52,179 nt of DNA from Colwellia sp. (GTDB lineage: Bacteria > Pseudomonadota > Gammaproteobacteria > Enterobacterales > Alteromonadaceae). Each line of letters opens with the position of its first letter. Position 1 is the first letter of the stretch. Made by a program: the position numbers and the translations under genes. The stretch covers positions 1 to 52,179 of the forward strand of contig JABSOX010000034.1 of assembly GCA_013215655.1 (NCBI GenBank), read 5' to 3'. Below, in pieces: positions 26,513-34,198 of this stretch. The notes under the pieces were generated by a model that had not been told where the DNA came from, searched no databases, and saw nothing but the letters and a program-made list of their open reading frames with translations.

Positions 26513-27280
26513 ATGAGCCATTCAATAATTAAATTTGCGACCGCAGGCATCACTATTTTGGGATTGATTTCTGGTGCATATGCGGACGTTGTTGATGAAA
26601 TAGAGCGTTCTTTTGATGTTGATTCAACATCTTCTCTGCGCTTAGAGAATGTTAATGGTTCAGTGAAGATCACTGCGTGGGATAAAGATGTTATTAAAGT
26701 TTTAGCGATTATTAAAACTGATGACCAAGACGATAGAGATAGAATCTCAATTGAAATGACAGAGACTAGTCGTGGTGTTAGTGTTGAAACTCATTATAAA
26801 AAACAATCGAGCTGGGGAAGTCATCGCAGTTCAGGTTCAGTAAATTACACCATTATGGTACCTGTAAATGCTGAGTTATCTTCAATTGACTTAGTTAATG
26901 GTTCGTTGAAGATTGAAGGTGTTACCGGTGAAATAAGAGCTGATTTAGTTAATGGCTCAATTAAAGCCTTTGGTTTGGAATCAGACAGTGAGTTTAATTC
27001 AGTAAACGGTAGTATTAAAGTTAGTTATCAGAAAATAGGTAAAGATCTAAATCGTATTGAATTGGATACCGTTAATGGCAGCATTAAATTAAGTCTTCCT
27101 GCAAATGTTAGTGCCTCTGTTGATGCGGAAACCATGCATGGCAGTATTAAAAATGATTTTGGCTTAAAAGCTAACAAAAATATGTTTTCTGGTCGTAGTC
27201 TCAAAGGAGACATTGGCGGTGGGGATATTCGTATTACTTTAGAAAGTGTTAATGGTAGTGTAAAAATCCTTAAGAACTAA
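26513..27280 (+). CDS. DUF4097-like secreted beta-repeat protein
   Basis: A 255-aa protein with a signal peptide (cleavage after GAYA, residue 23) and about five short repeats around the motif VNGS-V/I/L-K (LENVNGSVKI, DLVNGSLKI, DLVNGSIKA, SVNGSIKV, DTVNGSIKL, SVNGSVKIL). These spaced NG turns mark the right-handed beta-helix of DUF4097/DUF4098-like proteins. It is probably periplasmic or surface-exposed. The ATG at 26513 is preferred over an upstream start at 26465 because GAAGGA lies 7 nt before it and it begins a clean signal peptide. It is divergent from cinA (160 bp). Confidence 0.82.
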   Translation: MSHSIIKFATAGITILGLISGAYADVVDEIERSFDVDSTSSLRLENVNGSVKITAWDKDVIKVLAIIKTDDQDDRDRISIEMTETSRGVSVETHYKKQSSWGSHRSSGSVNYTIMVPVNAELSSIDLVNGSLKIEGVTGEIRADLVNGSIKAFGLESDSEFNSVNGSIKVSYQKIGKDLNRIELDTVNGSIKLSLPANVSASVDAETMHGSIKNDFGLKANKNMFSGRSLKGDIGGGDIRITLESVNGSVKILKN

Positions 27281-27315
27281 TCTTTGTTATAGGTTTTCAA
27301 AGAATATTACTACTG

Positions 27316-27345
27316 AAAAGCGATTATGTAAATAATCGCTTTTTT
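27316..27345 (+). terminator. Rho-independent terminator after the DUF4097-like gene
   Basis: AAAAGCGATTA pairs perfectly with TAATCGCTTTT around a 6-nt loop and runs into TTTTT, 36 bp after the stop codon. Confidence 0.9.
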
Positions 27346-27394
27346 AAGATATGGACTAGTATTATTGGATATGGCAGCTTATTAAATTCTTTAT

Positions 27395-28174
27395 ATGAAT
27401 TTTTCTAAAAACCACTTTGCATTATTTTTTATATTAGTGCTTGTTTTATTTTATCATAACGTTTCTCATGCGCTAGAAAATGAAGAGTTTGTTATCGGTG
27501 TTGAAGCCGTTAATTATTACCCGTTAATTAATTTTTCAGTGAATGATGAAACAAAAGAAAGTTATACCAAAGAGATATTATCCTGCTTCTTTGAATCTAA
27601 AAAATATGCATACCGATTTCTTGCTTTACCAATAAAACGTTTTGATAAATGGTATGTAGAGGAAAATATTGATTTCAAATTTCCGGATAACCCTCGATGG
27701 CGTACCAAGAAAGATGACTTATTAAAAATTATTTTTAGTAAACCTGTAGTTGAATTAATTGCTGGCTCCTATGTACTTCGTAAAAATGAAATGTTACCAA
27801 TAAACGACATTAAAAAGTTAGGTACTATTTTGGGTTTTGTACCGACATTGTGGCTTGATAAAGTAGCGTCAGGTGAACTTGAATTGGTTGAAGAGTCTTC
27901 TCCTATAGGTATTGTAAAACACGTACTTTATGGCAATGTTGATGCTACTAATATTGATGAAAATGTTATTCGTTATAATTTAGCATTTCTCGGAAAAACA
28001 GGTGAAATCATTTTAAATAAAAAAGCTAAACATGAAGTTTTTTCTTATCAATTGTCAACAATGAAGTTCCCCAAAGTTATTACAGAGTTTAATGTTTTTC
28101 TGAAAAACAATAAGAAACTTATTAAAATGCTAAAAGATAAATATGGCATCGTTGAAGGTATTAAGAACAAGTGA
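27395..28174 (+). CDS. Orphan periplasmic solute-binding protein (SBP_bac_3-like)
   Basis: A 259-aa secreted protein (signal peptide ending near SHA, residue 26) with the general layout of a type II solute-binding fold: FVIGVEAVNYYPLINFS at the N terminus, a middle KLGTILGFVPTLWLDK and a hinge SPIGIVKHVLYGNVDATNID. No ABC permease or ATPase is near. Many such orphans exist in Colwellia and Shewanella relatives and may serve signalling. The next gene overlaps its stop by 4 nt (GTGA), so they are translationally coupled. Confidence 0.75.
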   Translation: MNFSKNHFALFFILVLVLFYHNVSHALENEEFVIGVEAVNYYPLINFSVNDETKESYTKEILSCFFESKKYAYRFLALPIKRFDKWYVEENIDFKFPDNPRWRTKKDDLLKIIFSKPVVELIAGSYVLRKNEMLPINDIKKLGTILGFVPTLWLDKVASGELELVEESSPIGIVKHVLYGNVDATNIDENVIRYNLAFLGKTGEIILNKKAKHEVFSYQLSTMKFPKVITEFNVFLKNNKKLIKMLKDKYGIVEGIKNK

Positions 28175-28557
28175 ATAAACAATTTAATCGCGCCATGCTC
28201 ATTGGTCGTTGGTATGGAGGAAGTAGCGACATACCCGATAATTGCTTTAGTGAATATGCTGAAATAGCAGAAGATGGTAGTTTTGAGTTTACCTTTATTT
28301 CGTTAGATGAACAGGGCAAAGAGCTTGAGAAAATAATTGAGCTGGGAGATTGGGGGCTTGTTGGAGATATACACTTTACCATAACAAAAAGTGAGATTGT
28401 CGATAACAACCATTATGCCGCTGATTTAGCTGATGAAGACAACTATCATGCCTACAGAGTATTGCAATTAAACAGTCAAATCTTTGAATATCAGCATGTA
28501 ATTACCAAAGAAGTGTTTATCCTAAGGCGAGTTATTGATAATATTGGCCACTGTTAA
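28171..28557 (+). CDS. Hypothetical protein, 128 aa, coupled to the solute-binding protein
   Basis: Starts at GTG overlapping the upstream stop codon (GTGA). A beta-rich cytoplasmic-type protein (LIGRWYGGSSDIPDNC, EYAEIAEDGSFEFTFISLDE, WGLVGDIHFTITKSE) that resembles a small lipocalin-like barrel, with the opening G-x-W pattern. No signal peptide. I cannot name a family with confidence. The GTGA overlap suggests that it is made together with the binding protein. Confidence 0.6.
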   Translation: MNKQFNRAMLIGRWYGGSSDIPDNCFSEYAEIAEDGSFEFTFISLDEQGKELEKIIELGDWGLVGDIHFTITKSEIVDNNHYAADLADEDNYHAYRVLQLNSQIFEYQHVITKEVFILRRVIDNIGHC

Positions 28558-28595
28558 AATAATAAATTCAATTTTTATCAATATTTGAGAAAGTG

Positions 28596-29504
28596 ATGAA
28601 ACAATTAAAAGCAGCAAGTTTAATTACTGCAATAAAAACTCCATATAATCAAAAAGGTGAGTTAGATCTTGCTACATATGACATACTTGTTGCTCAGCAA
28701 ATAGCTGCTGGAGTAGACGGCATTATTGTTGGAGGAACAACCGGAGAAGGGCATTTATTAAGTTGGGAAGAGCATTTAATGTTAATTGCCCACAGTGTTC
28801 ATCAGTACAGTAATGAATTAATTATTGTTGGTAATACAGGTAGTAATAATACTCGTGAAGCCATCAAGGCCACGGAAAATGGTTTTGCGATGGGAATGAA
28901 TGCTGCTTTGCAAATTAACCCATACTACGGACGAACGTCAATGGCAGGCGTTGCTGCTCATTTTAATCAAGTCATCGAGATTGGTCCTGCATTTATTTAC
29001 AATGTACCAGGGCGAACTGGGCAAGACATTACTCCGGACATCATTGAACCCTTATCAAAACATAAAAACTTTATTGGTGTAAAAGAGTGCGCAGGTAATG
29101 ATCGCATTGCGCATTATGAACAACAAGGTATCGCGTGTTGGTCTGGTAATGATGATGAAAGTTATCTTGGTCGTCATGAGTTTGGCTCTCATGGTGTTAT
29201 TTCTGTAACTTCCAATATTATACCCGGTTTAATGAGAAAATTAATGGATAACCAAGACGTTGCTTTAAATGAAAGCTTGCAAGGTTTAATGAAGTGGTTG
29301 TTTTGTGAACCGAACCCTATTGCAATTAACACTGCCTTAATGATGACTGGCGCAGTTAAATCTAACTTTAGATTGCCTTATCTCGCATTAACGGCGGAAC
29401 AGCGTCGAGAAGGTTTAGCGTTACTTTCGAAATTTGAAACTATTGATTTAGTGGGCGATGAGTTGTCATTACTTGCGGATGGCGATTTTAATTATTGTAG
29501 TTAA
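28596..29504 (+). CDS. dapA: 4-hydroxy-tetrahydrodipicolinate synthase, plant-type
   Basis: A 302-aa DHDPS, which condenses pyruvate with aspartate semialdehyde in lysine and diaminopimelate synthesis. The barrel has VGGTTGEGHLLSWEEH, IVGNTGSNNTREAI, INPYYGRTSMAGV, IYNVPGRTGQDI (Tyr of the catalytic triad) and FIGVKECAGN with the Schiff-base Lys. Blocks such as WSGNDDE, GVISVTSN, PGLMRKLM, EPNPI-x-INTAL and FRLPY, and the C-terminal tail, are those I know from plant chloroplast DHDPS rather than the usual E. coli-type DapA. Ser, Glu and Ala positions that in maize give lysine resistance when changed (in GSNNTREAIKA) are kept, which fits a feedback-sensitive enzyme. GTG at 28593 is an alternative start. 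Context is not a lysine operon. Confidence 0.87.
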   Translation: MKQLKAASLITAIKTPYNQKGELDLATYDILVAQQIAAGVDGIIVGGTTGEGHLLSWEEHLMLIAHSVHQYSNELIIVGNTGSNNTREAIKATENGFAMGMNAALQINPYYGRTSMAGVAAHFNQVIEIGPAFIYNVPGRTGQDITPDIIEPLSKHKNFIGVKECAGNDRIAHYEQQGIACWSGNDDESYLGRHEFGSHGVISVTSNIIPGLMRKLMDNQDVALNESLQGLMKWLFCEPNPIAINTALMMTGAVKSNFRLPYLALTAEQRREGLALLSKFETIDLVGDELSLLADGDFNYCS

Positions 29505-29538
29505 TTCATATCTAGTTCGTATCTAGTTCACATATAGC
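29505..29538. repeat. Three 11-bp tandem units between dapA and rluA-type genes
   Basis: TTCATATCTAG, TTCGTATCTAG and TTCACATATAG stand in a row directly after the dapA stop codon, in the 37-bp gap between the two convergent genes. Probably a small slippage duplication. Confidence 0.55.
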
Positions 29539-29541
29539 TCG

Positions 29542-30423
29542 TTATTTCAGAGTATTTAATGATGGTGTTAAATGCTCTGGTAAAAGAAACGCACGTTTTT
29601 CACTACTTAATGGGCAAATAAAAGATAACGATACTGCACACAACTGTAAATCCACATTTATTTCATTACTATCAATAGCCTCATTTTCTTTTTGACCATG
29701 CAACCTATCGCCAACTACTGGCATATTAATGCTAGCCGCATGTATTCTTATTTGATGTTTTCGTCCTGAATCAATTTTTGCCTGTACTAAAGATGCGTTT
29801 GTTTCTCGATCATATTCAAGATGAGTAAAGGTGCTACTCGCACTTTTTCCATCAACATCAGAGATAAGTTTGTCAGGCTGAGGACGTAAACTATGATCGC
29901 CATGAAGTATAATCTGATAAATTTTTTCTAGATCATGTTGTTCAAACATAAGACTCAATGCACGCGCAGCTTTTTTTGTGTGGGCTACTAAAATTAACCC
30001 TGTTGCTGCACGGTCTAAACGATGGACAATAAATACGGCGCGTTCAGGTATTAAATGTGTTTGTGCCCAACGAGCAATAGTGCAATGGTCGCTCCACTTT
30101 GAACCTTGTGATAACATGCCATAAGGTTTGTACCACACGCTATAATCGATACAATCAGCAATTAATGTTGCTTCATTAGGCTGTTGACTCAAGACTTGTT
30201 CATCATAATAAAAGTGCAACTTATCACCGAGTTTTAATGTCTTTTTAACTCGGCGAAATCTTTGTGTACTTTTTCCTCGCGTCAACCACAAAGCACCTTG
30301 ATTAATTGCTTGTTTTAATTGGTTATTACTTAACGAACAATGCTGGTTTAGTGTGGAGATAGCCGTATTATTGTCAGTTGTAATATCAAGATGCAATTCA
30401 AATTTTTTCAAGGCACTATTCAA
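29542..30423 (-). CDS. RluA-family 23S rRNA/tRNA pseudouridine synthase
   Basis: A 293-aa pseudouridine synthase. It carries an N-terminal S4-like part (about residues 20-75: SNNQLKQAINQGALWLTRG) and the catalytic domain with YSVWYKPYGMLSQG, FIVHRLDRAATGLILVAHT (catalytic Asp in HRLDR) and GRKHQIRIHAA. This isomerises uridine in structural RNA; the exact RNA site cannot be told. The start is TTG with a weak AAGAAAT before it, so a downstream TTG remains possible. It converges on dapA. Confidence 0.9.
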   Translation of the reverse strand: MNSALKKFELHLDITTDNNTAISTLNQHCSLSNNQLKQAINQGALWLTRGKSTQRFRRVKKTLKLGDKLHFYYDEQVLSQQPNEATLIADCIDYSVWYKPYGMLSQGSKWSDHCTIARWAQTHLIPERAVFIVHRLDRAATGLILVAHTKKAARALSLMFEQHDLEKIYQIILHGDHSLRPQPDKLISDVDGKSASSTFTHLEYDRETNASLVQAKIDSGRKHQIRIHAASINMPVVGDRLHGQKENEAIDSNEINVDLQLCAVSLSFICPLSSEKRAFLLPEHLTPSLNTLK

Positions 30424-30541
30424 TGTTAATATTTCTTTGTGGTTATCGATAACACTAGTTTATCAAATTTAACGATTAACTGAATTGCTATTCACATATC
30501 TGAAAAACAATCCGTTTGCCCACTCAATAATCTTTCATTTT

Positions 30542-30889
30542 TTAAGCTGCACTTGTCAATATTTGTACTTGTTTTTGATATATACGGGTCGGATAACAAT
30601 TTACTGATAAACTGTCGTCATCTAAACATTGACCACTATTTAGAGAAAAACGTTGTTTGTACAAAGGTGAGGCAACATAAAGTTCATTTTTATGGTCGCC
30701 TATAATACCACGATATAATACGTTGGCTTTTCCTGCAGGATCCCAATTACCAATACTATAAACTTCTGTATCATTTACTTTGAAAATAGCAATTTGCTCA
30801 TCATTTGTGAGCAGGGCACAAACTCCTGAATGAGTGATTAAATCGTCTTCGTGGCAAATAGTTTGCCAGTCATTATTAAGTTCAGTCAT
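30542..30889 (-). CDS. nirD: Nitrite reductase (NADH) small subunit NirD
   Basis: A 115-aa Rieske-fold protein lacking the iron ligands, as in E. coli NirD. Marks are DWQTICHEDDLITHSGVCAL, QIAIFKVNDTEVYSIGNWDP and ELYVASPLYKQRFSLNSGQC. It supports the NirB catalytic subunit in NADH-dependent reduction of nitrite to ammonium in the cytoplasm. ATG at 30889 with AAGGAAT 6 nt upstream is chosen; the frame continues upstream into nirB but those residues are not NirD-like. It lies 43 bp after nirB, in the same unit. Confidence 0.93.
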   Translation of the reverse strand: MTELNNDWQTICHEDDLITHSGVCALLTNDEQIAIFKVNDTEVYSIGNWDPAGKANVLYRGIIGDHKNELYVASPLYKQRFSLNSGQCLDDDSLSVNCYPTRIYQKQVQILTSAA

Positions 30890-30932
30890 ATTAAATTCCT
30901 TACTTTTTAGTCTATTTTTGTTTGTCTTTGCT

Positions 30933-33524
30933 TTATGAGGTAACTTCAATACTGTGAATGTGCGTATTAGCATTGCTATAATTAACGGCTTGATACGTTT
31001 TTTCGGTATCACGTGCTGGACGTATTTGTTCACGTTCGGTGACAAACTCAATGTTTTCATCAACCGCCGTTGAGTTTACAAATTGACGGAAGCGCTTTAA
31101 TTGTTCAGGGCTTTCAATAGTAGTTTTCCATTCACATTGATAAGTGGCGATAACATCAGCCATTTGTTTTTCTAGTTCGTTACATACTTGTAGATGATCG
31201 TCGATAACGACCGATTTCATATATTCCAAGCCACCTTCTAAACCTTCAAGCCAAACCGAGGTGCGTTGTAGGCGATCGGCTGTGCGCACGTAAAACATTA
31301 AATAGCGGTCGATATATTTAACTAAGGTTTCATCGTCTAAATCGGTAGCAAATAAATCACCGTGGCGTGGTTTCATACCGCCGTTACCACTAACATAAAG
31401 ATTCCAACCGTTTTCAGTGGCAATTATGCCAATATCTTTACTTTGTGCTTCGGCACATTCGCGAGTACAGCCTGATACAGCAAATTTAATTTTGTGCGGC
31501 GAGCGTAAACCCTTATAGCGATTTTCTAAAAATATCGCCATGGTCATACTGTCTTGCACGCCATATCGACACCACGTACTTCCAACACAAGACTTAACTG
31601 TACGTAAAGATTTACCATAGGCGTGACCGGTTTCCATACCTGCCGCGATGAGTCTTTCCCAAATAGCCGGTAGTTGATCAATACGTGCGCCAAATAAGTC
31701 GATGCGCTGACCACCGGTTATTTTGGTATAAAGATTATATTCTTTGGCAATTTCACCAATAACAATGAGTTTATCAGGAGTGATTTCGCCGCCGGGCATA
31801 CGTGGTACTACAGAATAAGTACCATCTTTTTGCATATTGCCAAGGTAAGTATCGTTGGTATCTTGTAGCGGCAAGTGGTCGTTTTGTAAAATATAGTCAT
31901 TCCATACTGAAGACAAAATAGAACCGACTGCAGGTTTACAAATTTCACAGCCAAGTTTTGAGTGTTCATTACCATGTTTATTGATCAAATCAGTAAAGGA
32001 TTTTATTTTTTCTGCTTTTACAATATGAAAAAGTTCAGTGCGACTATAAGCAAAATGCTGACAAATATCGGTGCTGACTTCAACACCACGTTTGGCTAGT
32101 TCGTTATCAGTTACATTTTTTAATAATGCGGTACAACCACCACAGCCAGTGCTAGCTTTAGTCGCTGATTTTACTTCACCGACATCAACAGCGCCGCAGT
32201 TAATTGCAGCAATAATATCGCCTTTAGTGACATTTAAGCATGAACAGATGGTTGCGCTATCGGGCAGAGCATCTACGCCTAAGGTCGGTTTTTCACCGCT
32301 TGAACTAGGTAAAATAAGAGCATCAGGTGATTTAGGTAATTCAATACCATTGAGTGCATATTGTAAGAGTGAGTCGTACTCGCTAGTATCGCCAACAAGT
32401 ACAGCACCAAGTAACGTTTTTCCGTCTTGGCTAACCACTATTTTTTTATAGATATTGTCAGGTTGATTTTCATAGATATAACATTGTGCACCTGCAGTTT
32501 TTGCATGAGCGTCACCAATGGAACCAACTTCAACACCCATCAGTTTTAATTTTGTGCTCATGTCAGCACCGGTAAATTGTAGTTCGCCACCAGTAATATG
32601 ACTGGCTGCGGTTTTAGCCATGTTATAACCAGGAGCCACTAAACCATAAATAAAGTTATTCCATAGCGCACATTCGCCAATGGCATAAATGTTGTCATCT
32701 GATGTTTTACAAAAGTTATCAACTACAATACCGCCACGTTCGCCAATGGCTAAATCAAACTCTCGGGCTAAGTTATCAAAAGGGCGGATGCCAGCTGAAA
32801 ATAAAATGAGATCAGTTTCTAAATAACTGCCATCAGCAAACTCCATGCGATGAACACTGCTTTGGCCGTCAGTAATAATGTTTGTCGCTTTTTCGGTATG
32901 AACGGTTACACCTAACTCTTCAATCATTGACCGTAGTAACTGTCCGCCTGATTTATCTAATTGTACACCCATTAATTGTGGCGCAAATTCAACCACATGA
33001 GTTTCTAAACCAAGTTGTTTAAGTGCATTTGCCGCTTCTAGTCCTAATAAGCCACCACCAACAACTACACCAACTTTACCTTTGTTGGCTGAAGCCTGAA
33101 TAGCGTCTAAATCGTCAATAGTGCGATAAACTAAGCAATGTTCACGCTCATTACCTGGAATGGGTGGCACAAAAGGATATGAACCGGTAGCGAGCACTAA
33201 CTTGTCGTAAGCATAAGTATCACCATTTTCTGTGGTTACAACTTTGGCGTCTTTATCTATTTGGCTTACTTTTGCGTCTAGTTTGAAATTTACGCCTAAT
33301 GCTAAATAATTTTCAGGTGTCGTTAGTGCTAAATCGTCTGCTGTTTTACCGCCAAAGTATTCTGATAAATGTACACGATCGTAGGCTAAACGTGATTCAG
33401 CTGATAATACCGTAATATTGAATGTATCGTTTTTACTGAGCTGTTCTACAAAATGATGACCCACCATGCCGTTACCAACGACGACAATTTTTTGTTTAAT
33501 AGATGTGGATGTTTGTGACTTCAT
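30933..33524 (-). CDS. nirB: Nitrite reductase (NADH) large subunit NirB
   Basis: An 863-aa NirB. In order: FAD/NAD(P)H oxidoreductase (KIVVVGNGMVGHHFVEQL near residue 12, VGVVVGGGLLGLEAANALKQ near 147), a BFD-like 2Fe-2S motif (CSCLNVTKGDII and STGCGGC, about 430-470), then the siroheme/4Fe-4S domain with CVGSTWCRYG and SGCTRECAEAQSKDIG, whose four cysteines hold the cluster bridging to siroheme. It reduces nitrite to ammonium with NADH in the cytoplasm. ATG at 33524 has GTAGGG 9 nt upstream; a TTG three codons earlier touches that site directly. A sigma-54 promoter lies 74-89 bp upstream. Confidence 0.95.
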   Translation of the reverse strand: MKSQTSTSIKQKIVVVGNGMVGHHFVEQLSKNDTFNITVLSAESRLAYDRVHLSEYFGGKTADDLALTTPENYLALGVNFKLDAKVSQIDKDAKVVTTENGDTYAYDKLVLATGSYPFVPPIPGNEREHCLVYRTIDDLDAIQASANKGKVGVVVGGGLLGLEAANALKQLGLETHVVEFAPQLMGVQLDKSGGQLLRSMIEELGVTVHTEKATNIITDGQSSVHRMEFADGSYLETDLILFSAGIRPFDNLAREFDLAIGERGGIVVDNFCKTSDDNIYAIGECALWNNFIYGLVAPGYNMAKTAASHITGGELQFTGADMSTKLKLMGVEVGSIGDAHAKTAGAQCYIYENQPDNIYKKIVVSQDGKTLLGAVLVGDTSEYDSLLQYALNGIELPKSPDALILPSSSGEKPTLGVDALPDSATICSCLNVTKGDIIAAINCGAVDVGEVKSATKASTGCGGCTALLKNVTDNELAKRGVEVSTDICQHFAYSRTELFHIVKAEKIKSFTDLINKHGNEHSKLGCEICKPAVGSILSSVWNDYILQNDHLPLQDTNDTYLGNMQKDGTYSVVPRMPGGEITPDKLIVIGEIAKEYNLYTKITGGQRIDLFGARIDQLPAIWERLIAAGMETGHAYGKSLRTVKSCVGSTWCRYGVQDSMTMAIFLENRYKGLRSPHKIKFAVSGCTRECAEAQSKDIGIIATENGWNLYVSGNGGMKPRHGDLFATDLDDETLVKYIDRYLMFYVRTADRLQRTSVWLEGLEGGLEYMKSVVIDDHLQVCNELEKQMADVIATYQCEWKTTIESPEQLKRFRQFVNSTAVDENIEFVTEREQIRPARDTEKTYQAVNYSNANTHIHSIEVTS

Positions 33525-33549
33525 ATTTTGCAACCCTACTTCAAAGTTA

Positions 33550-33570
33550 ATCTTGGTTTTGTACCGAGAT
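33550..33570 (-). promoter_or_regulatory. Inverted repeat in the nirB leader
   Basis: ATCTTGGT (33550-33557) and ACCGAGAT (33563-33570) flank a 5-nt loop, with one mismatch (a G-U pair in RNA). It lies between the predicted sigma-54 start site and the nirB start codon, just above the ribosome site, so an mRNA hairpin is possible. Confidence 0.35.
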
Positions 33571-33597
33571 AAGATAAGTTCTATTTACAAGTTAAAT

Positions 33598-33613
33598 TGC
33601 AAACGCAGTGCCA
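33598..33613 (-). promoter_or_regulatory. Sigma-54 (RpoN) promoter of nirBD
   Basis: On the minus strand TGGCAC (33613-33608), 5 nt, then TTGCA (33602-33598): an exact match to the -24/-12 consensus TGGCAC-N5-TTGCA. It points to NtrC-activated transcription of nirBD, with a start near 33586. Confidence 0.85.
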
Positions 33614-33691
33614 CTCTTGTATTTTCTTTGTTTTCATGTGGTTAAGTTGTTTGTTATGTGTAAAAAGGTTTAAGTTGCACTAGAGTGAAGA

Positions 33692-33720
33692 ATTTAATGC
33701 ACTAGGGCAGTGCATTAAAT
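33692..33720. promoter_or_regulatory. NtrC-binding site upstream of nirBD
   Basis: ATTTAATGCAC and GTGCATTAAAT are perfect 11-bp arms around TAGGGCA. The core TGCAC-N7-GTGCA is the known NtrC consensus. It lies about 85-105 bp upstream of the sigma-54 promoter, a usual enhancer distance. A half-site (TTGCAC at 33675-33680) lies between them. Confidence 0.78.
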
Positions 33721-33740
33721 ATGTTGGATTGTGGTGTTAA

Positions 33741-34187
33741 TTAGCCTACTTGTGGTTTTTGAGTGCGTGGTCGCCATTGCCACCATTGTTGTTCGCCATC
33801 TTTAATATTGTTTTTAACATCAGTGCCTTTTGCACCATCAGCTGTTTTTTGTGCTTTAGTTTGATAAATATCCCAAGTAATTAAATAGTCGGGATCGGTA
33901 ATTTTTATATTTTCAACGCTGGTATGAAAATCACCTTTGGGAGCTTTAAACCAGCAGGAGGTATCTGCGGGTAAAATAAACTCTGCCTCCTTTTCTTTAG
34001 CCTTTTTATTTTTAGCTGCAACAGCTGATTTCTTTATAAATAATATGAGTGTGATGCCCATTTCTTCATCAACTGATTTTACCGTACCAGCCAGTAATGT
34101 TTGCTTTAACTGCTCACCGTTAACATCGAAATAGGTTAATCCAATTAAGCACTTTTTTTGTAAAGTATCATTAAGGTTTTTTAGCAT
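33741..34187 (-). CDS. Unknown protein of the nitrate reductase operon, 148 aa
   Basis: A soluble 148-aa protein that begins LKNLNDTLQKKCLIGLTYFD and continues with beta-rich GEQLKQTLLAGTVKSVDEEM, GITLILFIKKSA, then a lysine-rich stretch (AAKNKKAKEKEAE), ILPADTSCWFKAPKGDFHTS and a tryptophan-rich tail (EQQWWQWRPR). No signal or metal motif. I do not recognise a family. It is the third gene of the unit, 11 bp after the FeS/membrane subunit, with ribosome site AGAGATA. Its place suggests a chaperone or assembly factor for the molybdoenzyme, comparable in position but not in sequence to TorD/NarJ proteins. Confidence 0.8.
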   Translation of the reverse strand: MLKNLNDTLQKKCLIGLTYFDVNGEQLKQTLLAGTVKSVDEEMGITLILFIKKSAVAAKNKKAKEKEAEFILPADTSCWFKAPKGDFHTSVENIKITDPDYLITWDIYQTKAQKTADGAKGTDVKNNIKDGEQQWWQWRPRTQKPQVG

Positions 34188-34198
34188 AGTTATCTCTA

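Noticed and set aside
26353-26673. Upstream extension of the cinA frame by 107 codons
   Set aside because: Residues are unlike CinA and the extension runs antisense into the divergent DUF4097-like gene; the family start fits the ATG at 26352.
30890-31063. Upstream extension of the nirD frame
   Set aside because: It overlaps the nirB 3' end in another frame and is not NirD-like; a good ribosome site precedes 30889.
33534-33740. NasR-type two-hairpin attenuator leader before nirB
   Set aside because: The palindrome here matches an NtrC site instead; the loops do not show the A1/G4 hexaloops bound by ANTAR proteins and no T-run terminator follows.
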